Below, piece after piece: positions 23,353 through 31,599 of a stretch of DNA of 64,000 nucleotides (position 1 is the stretch's first letter; each line of letters opens with the position of its first letter). The notes beneath the pieces were generated by a model. The model did no database searches. It was given only the letters and a program-made list of their open reading frames with translations, and was not told the DNA's origin. The stretch covers positions 136,000,920 through 136,064,919 of the forward strand of contig OX235279.1 in the NCBI GenBank assembly GCA_944472155.2, in the 5' to 3' direction. The position numbers were made by a program, and so were the translations under genes. Origin of the DNA: Trichobilharzia szidati (Eukaryota; Platyhelminthes; Trematoda; Strigeidida; Schistosomatidae).

Positions 23353-26300
23353 GTTATTACTATCGGGGACCTAGTTGCATTCATTCTAAATTGAAAGAAA
23401 CTATTCAATAGTGCACATTTTGACTAACCGGCTAATCTTGTCCAGAACATGTACAACTGTTAAACAGATAAAAAACGTAATATTGTGTGCAGTAGCATTT
23501 GAGTTGTCCGAATGTTGTTTAGCGAAAAACTCAATACTGTAAAATTTCTCGTCATAAAGAATGCCATAGAAAAGTCACTTAACTCAAACCTTATGAACTT
23601 GCGCGTTTTATACGCTATAACATAACCTGTTACAGTTTCATTATAATTCTTTCCCAGTTTGTTTTCAGACTCAATAATATAATTATGCTGAGCGCCACAT
23701 TACTATCAGGATACTCACTTAGCAAGCGTTGATATACTTTGTTTAATTTATCAAAAAATAATACAACTGACAATCGTAAAATGTAGCTGAAGGATTTAAG
23801 ATAGAAATATAAATACCACTTGTCTATAATCTACACTATCACTTAAGATGTGAGAGTACTCAGTCTTTCTATCCCATTATACTATTACATACCACTTACT
23901 GTTTTTTTCCGTCCCTCAGGTTAGGAGGTGAGTAGGAAAAAAAGTGGACAATATATGCCAAGTTGCCAAGTAAGTGAAGTGAACCAACAGATACGGAAGT
24001 GCACACACAATACTTATATTCTGTAGTTTAACTTGTTCACTCTTTATACTATAAATCATCCCACAAGCATAAACATTACACAACAATAGAATCACATGAA
24101 ATTTAAAATTGTATCTAACAACTGCTTGATGCATAGCAGTAGAGCAATAGAAATTACTAAATAAAGTTTAGAAAACAACCTATTGTCTGTAATGCCTAAG
24201 AATCAAGCTTAACTAGTAGCTTTCTAAGACAATTTCGTTGACATTATTTACTGCAGTTTCCTAGTCACATAAGTTCAAGAAATTAAACAAAGTTCAGTAT
24301 CAGAAATATGCACAATAAGGGATGCTATAAAGTACTTCAAATGAAAGGCTATCTGAAAAGCTTTGAAGCAAACCCATAACTTATTTTTCCAATGTTAATT
24401 TTTTAACCAAGTTAACATCCCTAACTATTGCATTATCTTAATGAAAAAATCTGTGAATAGGACTGCAATAATAAAACGAACATACGGTGGAACTCGACGC
24501 GGAAGAGATTTGACGCACAGACTTGTATATGGGATCTCTGTATTGTCTCGTTGTAATTCAGTAAGATAGCATAAAGACTCAAAACTTGAATCGAGATTTG
24601 TTTGTTCGTCTGTATTCTGTAGTTCTGTCACATAATCTGGCTGAGAACTTTCACAAATAGTGCTACCTTCATTTTGTGAAACAACTGATGATGAACAGTG
24701 GTCAGATCTCAAATTCTGCAGCTGCTGTAACTCAGAGTCTAATGGCTACAATGCAAAACAGTGGGAACAACACAGGTTCACAATGCGTAGAGAATTTCAT
24801 AGACCACGACCACAAATCCTTAATAGTTTAAGTTATCAATAAATTATCAATAAAAACACAAACATCATGTTACATAAAAGAGAAAGTAAACTAAATAAAC
24901 AACTAGCTCTTCGTAAAAACCAGTTTATTCTACACCACCTTATGTATTTTTCCAGTTTCACATTTGCAGTACGTACTAATTGTAAATCCATTGACATCAT
25001 CATGCACTAGTGCAGTATTTCTACTGACGTAAGAATCCTTAGTAAAACCAAACGCAGGTAAGCACACAATCTACTAATTTATTTATTACTCTCAACACGC
25101 CATTAGTGCATAGGAAATGAATCCATATAGAGAATAACATAGGTTTTTAGGAACGTCATAATGAATATATTACGGTACGAGATATTACCATTACCTTGGC
25201 TACCTGGACAGCCTGCTCAGCCTCGTACATTGTACTTACATTCCGCGTCCCCATTCTTACTTTTGCTTTCATCGAGAGAAGACATCTGCTTCCCGAAGGC
25301 TTTCACCAACCCGCGTTATTTCGTTTCTCCGATTTCAGCAGAAAATAAGTTTGTTCTTTATATATTTTGTATTTCCGATATTTTTCTTGTGCTTTGAAGT
25401 ATCTGTAGCAGTTTGATTGGTTTTCCGGAGTAGGGTCGCTAGCCCAACGCCCGGGCTTGGGACTGTCCAGAAAACTAGCGAGATAGTAAACTAGGGGAGG
25501 TCGGGGTGGGTGCCTTGCGCTGCGGGTTGGCCACCCCTCCGCACACCTCTTGAAATGCTCCCATATGACCGGGCGTCTTACATAGCCTCTCCTGAGGAAG
25601 TCCTACTCACTGCCTTCACGTGGCAGAGGTGTTTCTCACCAAAGTGAGAGGGCGAAAGCGGATGCCCGGCGCTCTTCACCGGGTTGACTGTCCATTGGAT
25701 GACAGTCTAGGGGAGATGGCTAAACCCTGATTCCAAACCTCCAACGACTGGCGTATGAAGCTCACTGGAGCTCACCGGCAGACGTATAGACAAAGGGCTT
25801 GTTGGATGTCCTGGATGTCTGGCCCCATTCAAAAAGGCGTATGAACCGAACTCCGGCCACCGGCTGCCAATGGACAGTGGACTCCCTACTCCACTCCTAC
25901 TGCCTTGTAGGTCACACTTGGTTGTGTAAAGGCTAGAGCTGCACTCTCAAACAAAAGGCCGAGCGATTCTGGGGACATCACTCGTACCAAATTCCCATGA
26001 AACTTCATGAACTCTCTTGCATCAGATCGCCGCGCCTGGGCAGCGATGATTCGAGATGTTCATGAAGCCGGCTCATCCCCCCGTAGGAGATAGCCGAAGT
26101 AAAGTAAAAAGTAAAAGTAAGTAGTTATGAGATATTCAGTAATCTCGGAATATTGACAATTTTTAATGTCAGTTAAAATCATAACAACAGAAAGAAACAA
26201 ATATTTTTCACATAAGTCATCCTATTGAATGTCCCAGAAATGGTATATAACACTACAGCTGGTAGTCAGTATTACTAGTACTTTTTAAGTCAGAATATAT

Positions 26301-29300
26301 CTACCGACGTGGCTTTGATATGGAAAACTTGCATTGATTCATTGATAAGTATAGCCACTCTCCCCCTAAATTCATTTTATTACGTGCAAGTGGTCACAAG
26401 CTTTATTAATGCAATTAGCATAGGAATACTAATCCCAACCACATCCCATCATCGTTCACCATGGAGTGACTAACCAATGAATTTCCATTCCTAGTTCAAG
26501 TTTAAAACTAAGATTTTTATAGGTCTTACAAATTTACCAATTAAAACAAAGTAGTAACCTATAAACGATATAAGTTTGTGAGGATAAGCAATACCACAAG
26601 AGCAACTCACAAAAGGGTCCTCTATGTTTAACAGTTCATGACGAAATTCCAAAACGTCTTGCTCCGGAGATGATGGAGGTGAAATATCTATGCAGTTTTG
26701 ATCTTCATAAAGCTTAGAGATTTTCTGTACCCCTGAAGTAGTTGTCAGACGGCTGGAAGAATGTCGCTTGGGTGGTAAGTCGCCTGTTGGACCAAAAGAT
26801 TTTACCCAAGAAGAATGATCAGAAGAAACACTAGCAATTAGTACAAAAATAACGTTACCTCTTGCGCGGAACACAAATACGTCTGGGTAATAAATTATTC
26901 CATGTGGATGCCATTTTCTAAATCTACAAAACGATGATTACAACAGATTGGAAGAGTATAAATAACACGCTTAAAGAAGTGTAGAATGGCTTATATTACT
27001 AACCAACTCAAAAAATGATACAGCCACTGACAGCATTCACTCTGCCTGATGAGATAAAACTACAATTCATTAAAAAATTCGCATATATAAAGAGCTTATG
27101 TCAGTCTTAACTTGCGTGGATGTGACCAACATTTCCTGCAGTGGATAGTGTGGAGATTTATTCTAAGTACTCATATCATAAATTCACAATTTTGGATGAA
27201 CCTATGATGAAGTTTAGTTTAGGATACAGATAGGCACTTTGCTACCTAACTGCATTAAACTCGAAATTGTCACGAGTAAACGTCAAAATACTCGTAAATT
27301 CCTTTGACTGAATTAGACGTAGGAATTTGCACAGAAGCTCAGCATTTCAAATAGCTCACTCTATGTAGCACACAAAGATAAAGAATAAAAAAACTCAAAA
27401 GAACTATAATGAGGGGAAATGTACTGGAGACAGAATAGAAACATGGTAAAACCTAAGGATTGAACAAGTCAGAGAGACTACAGAGTGTATCCGCTCTTGC
27501 TACCAATAATTTAAAGCTACTGATTCTTGGTTTCCAGAGGACTCCTTTGTCAGCCCACACCTTCCTACGTAGTTCAGGACAACAGCAAAAGACTCCAGAA
27601 CTTGATGCCAGCTTTTGCTTTGACCACAATTAACTCTGTTTCGCCCTAATCTTATCAGCTAGTATCACCTGTTGGGAAAGGAGGTGGTTTGGCACGAGTA
27701 ACCTGACTGACTGACCTCCTTAATTAATACTCTACACTTAATCTCAATATTACTCACCACATTACCCCTCCGGATACGGGAGATGAAATGCGAATTTCTG
27801 TAGTCAATGACGGCTAGCTTAAACACCTTTAAAACATTCGTTGCCTTCAATGCATTTTGCTTAATGTTCTTAATCAGTAAAACTCATGAACAATTTTATA
27901 TGATGAGTAATAAAGATGCCGAAGCTGCAAATACTTCTTGTAATCTTGCACGAATTTGTCCTGGCACTAGTTTTTTTTGTAAACAATAAATTACATTTAC
28001 CTTCAGCACACAAGGCGACTTTATCAGTATACTGCAGTTAAAAGGGATTGCAATATCGAGTTAGTGCTGAACGTTATTTTCATACAGCGTTCACTGGGTT
28101 TGCAATTTATTGCTAGTGTTAGATAACGGCACTTTAATTCAGTGTTATCAACATCAAAGGATATTAAGCCTGCTAGTCATATAAGATCCAACCAGTATAT
28201 GCCAATTCTACACTTTATAATAAAAAATCCGAAAACATTAATGTACCATTGGTGCCTTCATTTTGAGTTCCAGAAAAAGGGATTTCAACTTCAGTGCGCC
28301 AACTTACCTAGCTACATTGCTTAAGTGCACTTCTTAATAGCTGTTCCTGTAAAGAGACCGGATATTGTCAACCCAGTTAGGCGCTTAAATTGTTAGAACT
28401 AACCACTTTTTTAACTTCAGCTTTGCATGACTAGTGACATATGTATATGTTCTATTTCGTCTCAAGATCACAAGATGAATCCAAGGTTTAACTGACATTC
28501 ACAATTTGCTACTTAATCACAAGTAAGGATTTTACACTAAGAGACCATTCCGCATAGATGAGAAATTTATCAACTGAGGTCCACATACTGAGAAGTTGTG
28601 TCAGCTACGGATCCAACATCCAATATCCTTATTACGAGCTAGTATAAACCAGTGATTTCTTTGAGCTCGCTTCTTGATGGTAAGGTAGAGGTTCCAGATC
28701 TTCGGTGAACTTATGCGTGGTAAACCCCGCCAATCGACTGCTTTAGCTCTGGTAGACTCCAAGAGGAGTGTTGCTGGGATTGGTTAAAATGTGGTTTGTA
28801 GTATGCCCCGGTTTGTAGTATGCAGTATGTTAGGACTGTGTTGCTGCCGTGAATGGAGTTTGACCTAACTCCCGTGGTCATTCGGTGTAGTCATAAAAGC
28901 AGAATAGTAATAATAATAGGTTGTAGTGTAGATAATATAGGTTGAGATAAGTGAGATAATAAAGGTGACCTAAGGAAAAGATAGAGTAGTCGGTACAGTG
29001 AGAGAAGACAGAATGGGTCGTGGGAATTTAGCTTGTATGCTTATCCATTAACCGTGGGGTTTTAAATTTTAAGAGGATAAGCCATTGAGACACAAACCTT
29101 GCATTTCTGCATGATTTTCCAGCTTCCGCTTAAAAGTCTCCACAGATGGCGCTGAAGTCACGGCCGCCGGTAAAGCGTTCCAGAGACGGCAAACTCGAAG
29201 CGAAAAGAAATGTGAACGAACTCGAGTCTTTGGTCTCTGGTGTGCTATCCTTAGCAGGTTACCTCGTGGAAGCCTATAATCACTTAATGGCAGGATGCTT

Positions 29301-31008
29301 TTATTTGGGTGGGCCTGGTCATTTAAGATATGAAAAGAAAAGCAGCCAAGCCGACAACACTCGTTCTGCTAAACAATGGCTCGAAATAGAGACATCGAAT
29401 GTATTGTAAGTAATCCACCTATTTACATCTCAAATGGCAGGACATAAGAAAGGGAATCCCATTGAAATCCTCTATTATAAGGTAAACAGACAAAGTATGT
29501 TTTGGCGGTGCTGCTGTATATCGGAAAAATGCTCGAAATTCTGGAACAGGACACATAAAATATGTAACGGTACACAGCACAATCAATCACCTAGTTGACC
29601 TTATCAAAAATATGGGTCGTCAGAAGAACTATCGTTCTTCCATATATATATATATATATATATATACTTTTCAAGGAGTAGTGTTGCATGCACTCTTTCC
29701 TGCTTTTCAACGGTCTTCTTGAATAGCAGTCAATGAGCAATGCTTACGTAACTCAACAAGCTAATCTAGGAAAATTTCCTAACAACTGAAAGATTATTTT
29801 TGAGCTCTAAACTAACTTGGGTGCAAAAGCATCTACGATAACCAATATCTTCAAACAGATATTGAGTTCAGTTTCGAAATTCGCGGTTCATGCTGAAATT
29901 CATTATTCCTGTGGTCAGTGCAACATAATTCTATAATCCAAATAGTGGTCTCGAAAATATGTTCACCAATAACATTTCACCTTTCTACTTTTTCATGGTG
30001 ATAAAGGTTCAAGGTACTCATCCAGGAAAAACAATCTATCACATTCAAACCTCAGCGTGTGTTCATACTGGTCTGCAACACGGTAAACCGGCTGATTAGA
30101 ATTAAACAACTAGTTAGGAAAAATAATAGGCTATTTGCAATTGAATTCTATACAGAAAGTCAGTCGATCGCTATTTACTCTGCTATTAAACTGGCGAAAA
30201 ACAATATAGCTATAGTAGTAAATAATTTTCCAAAATGAATAGTCTACAGCGTTCTCCATCCACTACTGGATGCCATCCTTCACTGTTTAAATTGAATCAT
30301 CAATCTAAAGACTTGCCACCAAGTATCCACGCCATCCGTTAAACCATCGTGTTGCGTTTGGATGACCTCTCGCCCGCTGCCTAATCATTGCGCAACACTT
30401 GTGATCCCGAAGTGTACCTCATATTTTGGATGATCAATTATGGTGTTTTGATTTGTCTCTGGCCTTAGCGGAACAGGCACTATAGGCAGTGAAGGACAGG
30501 AGCTTACGTTTGTTCACAGCGCACTTTGTGTAAATATCGGCATCCCCTCGTCTCCCTAAATATCAAAAATTGCATCCATTTACTTCGTGAATGCTGAATT
30601 GGAAGCTGAAACCACTTGTGTAAGGAATAAAGGTTGACACCCTTCGTCGCCACAATCTGCGTCCAGCGCTATAAAAGAAGAAAGAAGAGGCATTCTTTTC
30701 TGTGACATTCTCAGTATCGTAGCAAAAAAATAAATGTTTCCAAGGATGTGTCACCAAGAAAAGGAAAGGCTTATCAATCACAAAATAAAGCAAATTAATC
30801 AAGTAGGATGATAGAACTGATATAACTAAGCGCATTTCAAATAATTTTGTTAGGAAGACGAGTCAAGATTGGAGACATGAGGAAAGATCATTGTTAGCAG
30901 GACGGAAGACATACCATCTGAACTAAGAGTGTTGGTTGGATTGAAGAGTGCGGCAGCCTTTTCGATATCAATTAAAAATTCGTCTGCTATACTAGGGGGG
31001 TCCACAAC
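10770..31008 (-). CDS. unidentified multi-exon host gene (join of exons below)
   Basis: I reconstructed this gene by eye from splice sites on the minus strand. Exons from high to low coordinate: 30915-31008, [gap], 28001-28031, 27935-27966, 27758-27868, 26859-26917, 26611-26830, 24486-24745, 21783-21877, 20385-20676, 19162-19322, 17738-17778, 17362-17386, 13361-13523, 12428-12497, 12334-12401, 10770-11172. From 28031 to the stop the exons total 2031 bases, and every junction keeps one open frame of 676 codons. That agreement is the main evidence. The link to the 30915-31008 exon needs at least one unseen exon, and the start codon was not found. I do not recognise the protein. One block with a GDCVAVFGPW motif faintly recalls OB-fold-type segments of the DNA-repair scaffold SPIDR; this is only a guess. 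Confidence 0.6.
11200..12330. other. intron or intergenic DNA, no gene seen
   Basis: AT-rich. On the plus strand about 11190-11245 reads ITGDFNVQLRWMS, weakly like the GDxN block of a LINE endonuclease, but too short to call. Confidence 0.4.
12334..12401 (-). CDS. 68-base exon after a 26-nt intron
   Basis: Acceptor ...CACTTTTACAG, donor CTACG|GTATGT. It encodes FLIVRYGLNNFWLGPSTNN then LLL. Reading through instead of splicing hits a stop, so the tiny intron is needed to stay in frame. Confidence 0.45.
12428..12497 (-). CDS. 70-base exon, helical
   Basis: Acceptor ...TTAACTTCAG, donor AAT|GTAAGT. It completes a Val codon, then HKEIINRLNEIESYLDKKYA, an amphipathic charged helix. The next candidate intron is only 26 nt (12402-12427). 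Confidence 0.6.
12960..13025. repeat. 12-bp stem hairpin
   Basis: aaacccgtgacc (12982-12993) pairs perfectly with ggtcacgggttt (13010-13021) across a 16-nt loop, just upstream of the SINE head. It may be the end of an older SINE or tRNA-derived remnant. It does not look like a bacterial terminator. Confidence 0.6.
13040..13262 (+). mobile_element. tRNA-derived SINE with RTE-like body and tail
   Basis: The head 13043-13085 carries box B GGGTTCGATCGCC and the GCCGACGCA end also seen in the 4770-4843 insertion. The body (13099-13160) and tail (about 13210-13262, gaagccctac then ...aataataataa) match the 5' and 3' ends of the RTE LINE, as in the 1410 copy. Confidence 0.7.
13361..13523 (-). CDS. 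163-base exon
   Basis: Acceptor ...TTTGTTAG, donor AAGT|GTAAGT. It encodes WHFGGYPGLILLPNREDF, then ITYQDFRLGYVYTTEALLQL and PSEQLPE. This is good folded-domain-like composition. No family is recognised. Confidence 0.65.
13950..15720 (+). pseudogene. degenerate LINE reverse transcriptase
   Basis: An old plus-strand LINE broken by many stops. Recognisable blocks are GKAEGPDGVTPDVF (14480-14530), NIASKIPGSIILQRLSA (14650-14705), IGSRPGRWGFDNTFTFRQIL (14730-14795), LVDLQFGDDIVFLGEDA (14898-14948, with catalytic F-G-D-D in place of Y-A-D-D) and MKRLAVFDHRYS. The same family, in the opposite orientation, supplies the fragment at 47800-48025. It belongs to a different RTE/jockey-type lineage from the 7008 element. 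Confidence 0.7.
15721..16200. other. intronic/intergenic AT-rich DNA
   Basis: No gene or clear repeat seen; T-rich sequence. It would lie in an intron of the minus-strand gene. Confidence 0.4.
16210..16480 (-). mobile_element. tRNA-derived SINE with intact hammerhead core
   Basis: On the minus strand the head ends in box B GGGTTCGAATCTC (about 16455-16470). This is followed by a hammerhead layout: a stem of about 5 bp around a short loop (CAAGG...CCTTG), CTGATGAG (plus 16410-16417), stem II GTGC...GCAC, then CGAAAG (plus 16391-16396). The 3' part to 16210 is shared with the copies at 34680-35165. Family precedent is the ribozyme-bearing schistosome SINEs. Confidence 0.65.
16391..16442 (-). 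ncRNA. hammerhead ribozyme-like motif
   Basis: Both conserved strands (CUGAUGAG and GAAA) are intact. Stem II is GUGC/GCAC with a short loop. Stem I is about 5 bp. Stem III is weak: the bases next to the presumed cleavage site (…CUUC) pair poorly with those after GAAA, so activity may be low. Confidence 0.5.
16500..17360. other. intronic AT-rich DNA
   Basis: No gene or repeat is recognised. It lies between the 17362 and 13523 exons of the minus-strand gene. Confidence 0.4.
17362..17386 (-). CDS. 25-base micro-exon
   Basis: Acceptor ...CGGCCTACAG, donor ATT|GTAAGG. It encodes HLIFGMWY plus one base. It starts in phase 0 and leaves phase 1, exactly bridging the phase gap between the 17738 and 13523 exons. 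That is the argument for it. Confidence 0.5.
17738..17778 (-). CDS. 41-base micro-exon
   Basis: Acceptor ...TTTTTACAG, donor AGA|GTGAGT. It encodes (C)DPHTVLNCPSRFR. It completes a Cys codon and leaves phase 0. Confidence 0.55.
18080..18900 (+). pseudogene. fossil LINE reverse transcriptase
   Basis: Very degenerate plus-strand RT. Recognisable scraps are LFGKIWENGCPVN, CDNYRGISLLPGISKLLA (18280-18340, across a frame change), FRSDRECADHVST (18400-18445), SSEVRQGHLILPSLFDI (18630-18680, the GVRQGCxLSP block) and LLMMDDYW (the YADD block). It sits in an intron of the minus-strand gene. Confidence 0.6.
19162..19322 (-). CDS. 161-base exon
   Basis: Acceptor ...TATTTCTTTAG, donor TCAT|GTGAGT. It starts by completing the Trp of FGPW, then STYHSREFDNLPVMHSFFWV, and ends PQLITCPCLSS. 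The phases at both ends match neighbours. The opposite strand also has an open reading with a splice-like end, which I take as a shadow because its neighbours do not fit. Confidence 0.65.
19330..20380. other. intronic AT-rich DNA
   Basis: No gene or repeat is recognised between the 20385 and 19322 exons. Confidence 0.4.
20385..20676 (-). CDS. 292-base exon with GDCVAVFGPW motif
   Basis: This is the best-supported exon of the gene. It has a long T-run acceptor ending ACAG and a perfect donor CCATG|GTAAGT. It encodes SFNHVSKAFQILKVFRSP, a glutamate/lysine-rich helix (REIISNLEAKIENQNEEQK), then CFGVLLLPTSGIPSGMEAVF, and ends GDSLKCGDCVAVFGPW. The last part, alternating hydrophobic then GDxVxVFxPW, looks like beta-strand/OB-fold-type sequence. 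Confidence 0.7.
20680..21780. other. intronic AT-rich DNA
   Basis: No gene or repeat is recognised between the 21783 and 20676 exons. The T-run at 20680-20690 (minus) is the polypyrimidine tract of the 20676 acceptor. Confidence 0.4.
21783..21877 (-). CDS. 95-base exon, basic segment
   Basis: Acceptor ...TTATTGTAG, donor CAAG|GTAATT. It encodes NSMLRKLHHLLKRKSSERC then VWLHQRSTQRTQ, lysine/arginine-rich and possibly a nuclear-localisation-type or helical region. It completes a Pro codon from the previous exon and leaves one base for the next. Confidence 0.6.
21950..23352 (+). mobile_element. internally deleted RTE LINE copy
   Basis: The copy starts with the RTE 5' UTR (gggaaaggttgagcaaccctacc), then a degenerate endonuclease with LMLMGDMNA-like ILMGDMNASQLREDN (22550-22600). 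At about 22650 it jumps straight to the post-RT region (TITMNGKNLKEVISFTN). The catalytic RT core is missing. The 3' end matches the family tail (aagccttatgctcc) and is followed by (ATT)n. It is a non-coding remnant. Confidence 0.8.
23308..23352 (+). repeat. (ATT)n microsatellite, LINE tail
   Basis: About 15 ATT units form the expanded 3' tail of the RTE copy. Confidence 0.95.
23353..24480. other. intronic AT-rich DNA
   Basis: No gene or repeat recognised. Confidence 0.4.
24486..24745 (-). CDS. 260-base exon, acidic/Gln-rich linker
   Basis: Acceptor ...GCATTGTAG, donor CCACC|GTATGT. It starts PLDSELQQLQNLRSDH and contains an acidic Ser/Glu/Asn-rich stretch (TELQNTDEQTNLDSSFESL), ending KSLPRRVPP. 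It is phase 0 in and phase 2 out, both matching neighbours. It is probably disordered. Confidence 0.65.
25170..26115 (-). mobile_element. 5' end of an RTE-like LINE with GC-rich UTR
   Basis: On the minus strand, 25390 down to 25186 matches the start of the RTE protein region of the 7008 copy: GGTTGGTGAAAGCCTTCGGG, then a match to the block around MGTWN. Upstream (25430-26115) lies an unusually GC-rich stretch unlike its surroundings, with the RTE 5' UTR signature around 25430-25470. It continues about 600 bases beyond the start of the 7008 copy. It may be a longer 5' UTR of a related family or a separate repeat joined to it. The element ends abruptly at about 25170 with no 3' part. Confidence 0.7.
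26116..26610. other. intronic AT-rich DNA
   Basis: No gene or repeat recognised. Confidence 0.4.
26611..26830 (-). CDS. 220-base exon, Ser/Pro-rich
   Basis: Acceptor ...AATTGCTAG and donor TTT|GTGAGT. It encodes VSSDHSSWVKSFGPTGDLPP at its start and a low-complexity Ser/Thr/Pro stretch with ISPPSSPEQD, a possible proline-directed phosphosite, ending LLNIEDPF. It looks like a disordered linker. It joins in phase 0 to 24745. Confidence 0.6.
26859..26917 (-). CDS. 59-base exon before a 28-nt intron
   Basis: Acceptor ...TAGATTTAG, donor AAGAG|GTAACG. It encodes KMASTWNNLLPRRICVPRK plus two bases. The following candidate intron 26831-26858 is only 28 nt. An alternative frame (FRKWHPHGIIYYPDVFVFRA) reads straight through this stretch into the next exon from a nearby acceptor, but it does not fit the upstream phase. 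cDNA would be needed to choose. Confidence 0.4.
26930..27750. other. intronic DNA, unclassified
   Basis: No gene recognised. 27480-27700 is less AT-rich than its surroundings and could be an old repeat I cannot classify. Confidence 0.35.
27758..27868 (-). CDS. 111-base exon, basic segment
   Basis: Acceptor ...CTGATTAAG and donor GTG|GTGAGT give 37 codons in phase 0-0, including ALKATNVLKVFKLAVIDY and ISRIRRGNV. It is basic and probably helical. No domain is recognised. Confidence 0.5.
27935..27966 (-). CDS. short exon PGQIRARLQE
   Basis: Acceptor ...AAACTAG; candidate donor GAA|GTATTT. It encodes PGQIRARLQE after completing a Val codon. The donor is weak. The frame stays open about 12 codons further (VFAASASLLL), so the 3' boundary is uncertain. 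Confidence 0.4.
28001..28031 (-). CDS. 31-base micro-exon
   Basis: Acceptor ...TTAACTGCAG, donor G|GTAAATG. It encodes YTDKVALCAE plus one base. It is followed by a 34-base candidate intron (27967-28000) and then an exon starting with the two bases needed to complete the codon. Confidence 0.45.
28040..29050. other. intronic/intergenic DNA
   Basis: One possible short exon on the minus strand (about 28314-28352, EQLLRSALKQC) has a good acceptor CTCTTTACAG and donor GTAAGT, but ends in an in-frame TAG at the splice site, so I leave it out. Nothing else is recognised. Confidence 0.35.
29060..29400 (-). pseudogene. fossil CR1/jockey-group LINE RT C-terminus
   Basis: The minus strand reads RVRSHFFSLRVCRLWNALPA then SAPSVETFKRKLENH, ending in a stop near 29060. 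This is the typical end of CR1/jockey-type RTs, an FxxRV(V)xxWNxLP followed by (S)APSxxxFKxxLD. DQAHPNKSILPLSDYRL lies upstream. The block is unusually GC-rich for the region. Confidence 0.65.
29641..29668. repeat. (AT)n microsatellite
   Basis: About 13 TA dinucleotides. Confidence 0.95.
29670..30235. other. no gene seen
   Basis: AT-rich intronic or intergenic DNA. Confidence 0.4.
30240..30545 (+). mobile_element. old degenerate solo LTR (gypsy-type family)
   Basis: It matches the LTR at 31766-32121 in the same orientation. Shared landmarks in order are TGGATGCC, CCTTCACTGTTT, ATCCACGCCAT, GATCCCGAAGTGTAC and TTTTGATTTG. It is much more diverged than the LTRs at 39.3, 42.3 and 62.7 kb, so older. 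Both ends are blurred. Confidence 0.65.
30915..31008 (-). CDS. candidate upstream exon of the unidentified gene
   Basis: Acceptor ...CAACTAG and donor G|GTATGT bound a 94-base open segment, phase 0 in and phase 1 out. It encodes an acidic stretch with DPPSIADEFLIDIEKAAALF. No homologue is recognised. It is placed in the minus-strand gene by strand and position only. Confidence 0.5.
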
Positions 31009-31599
31009 CTAGTTGTAACGACAACAAACATTATACTTTATAATTATAAGAACCTGAAGAGAAATTATTGTCTTTTAATTCATGATATGAAGATATTTCA
31101 CACTATTAGATCTTACAATTTTTATATGTTTGGACATTTTTTCAATAATTTAGTAATTCCCATTGTAACATTAAGAATACAATATTCAACGAAGAGACTC
31201 TTTTCGACGAATTTATTATCACATGTGTATGGTTTTTAAGAAATAATATTCGGTGAGGGAATTGGATCAAGGGTGTGAATAAGTAAAATAAGAATAATAT
31301 GAAATGCAATTAAAATATCTGTGATTATAATTATAGTTAAATGTCAAGTAGCAAGACAATTAGTGTCATATATGGAATAATTCATGAGGTGTATAGATTT
31401 TGGAAAGGGGTGCACAACTACAGGATCAGTGGGCTAATATAAAATGTTACATAGCAGACGTGAAGTTTGATAATATAGAATTCAATATCGTGAAAAAATT
31501 AAGTTTTAGAATGACAAGTGGGACAAGCGGAAGCAATTCAGAGTGAGAATAGTAATAATAATCAGGGAAAGGTGCATAGACTAACAAACCAACCAAATA

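Noticed and set aside
28314..28352. A short exon EQLLRSALKQC with good splice sites
   Set aside because: The frame ends in TAG right at the donor, and neither other frame stays open.
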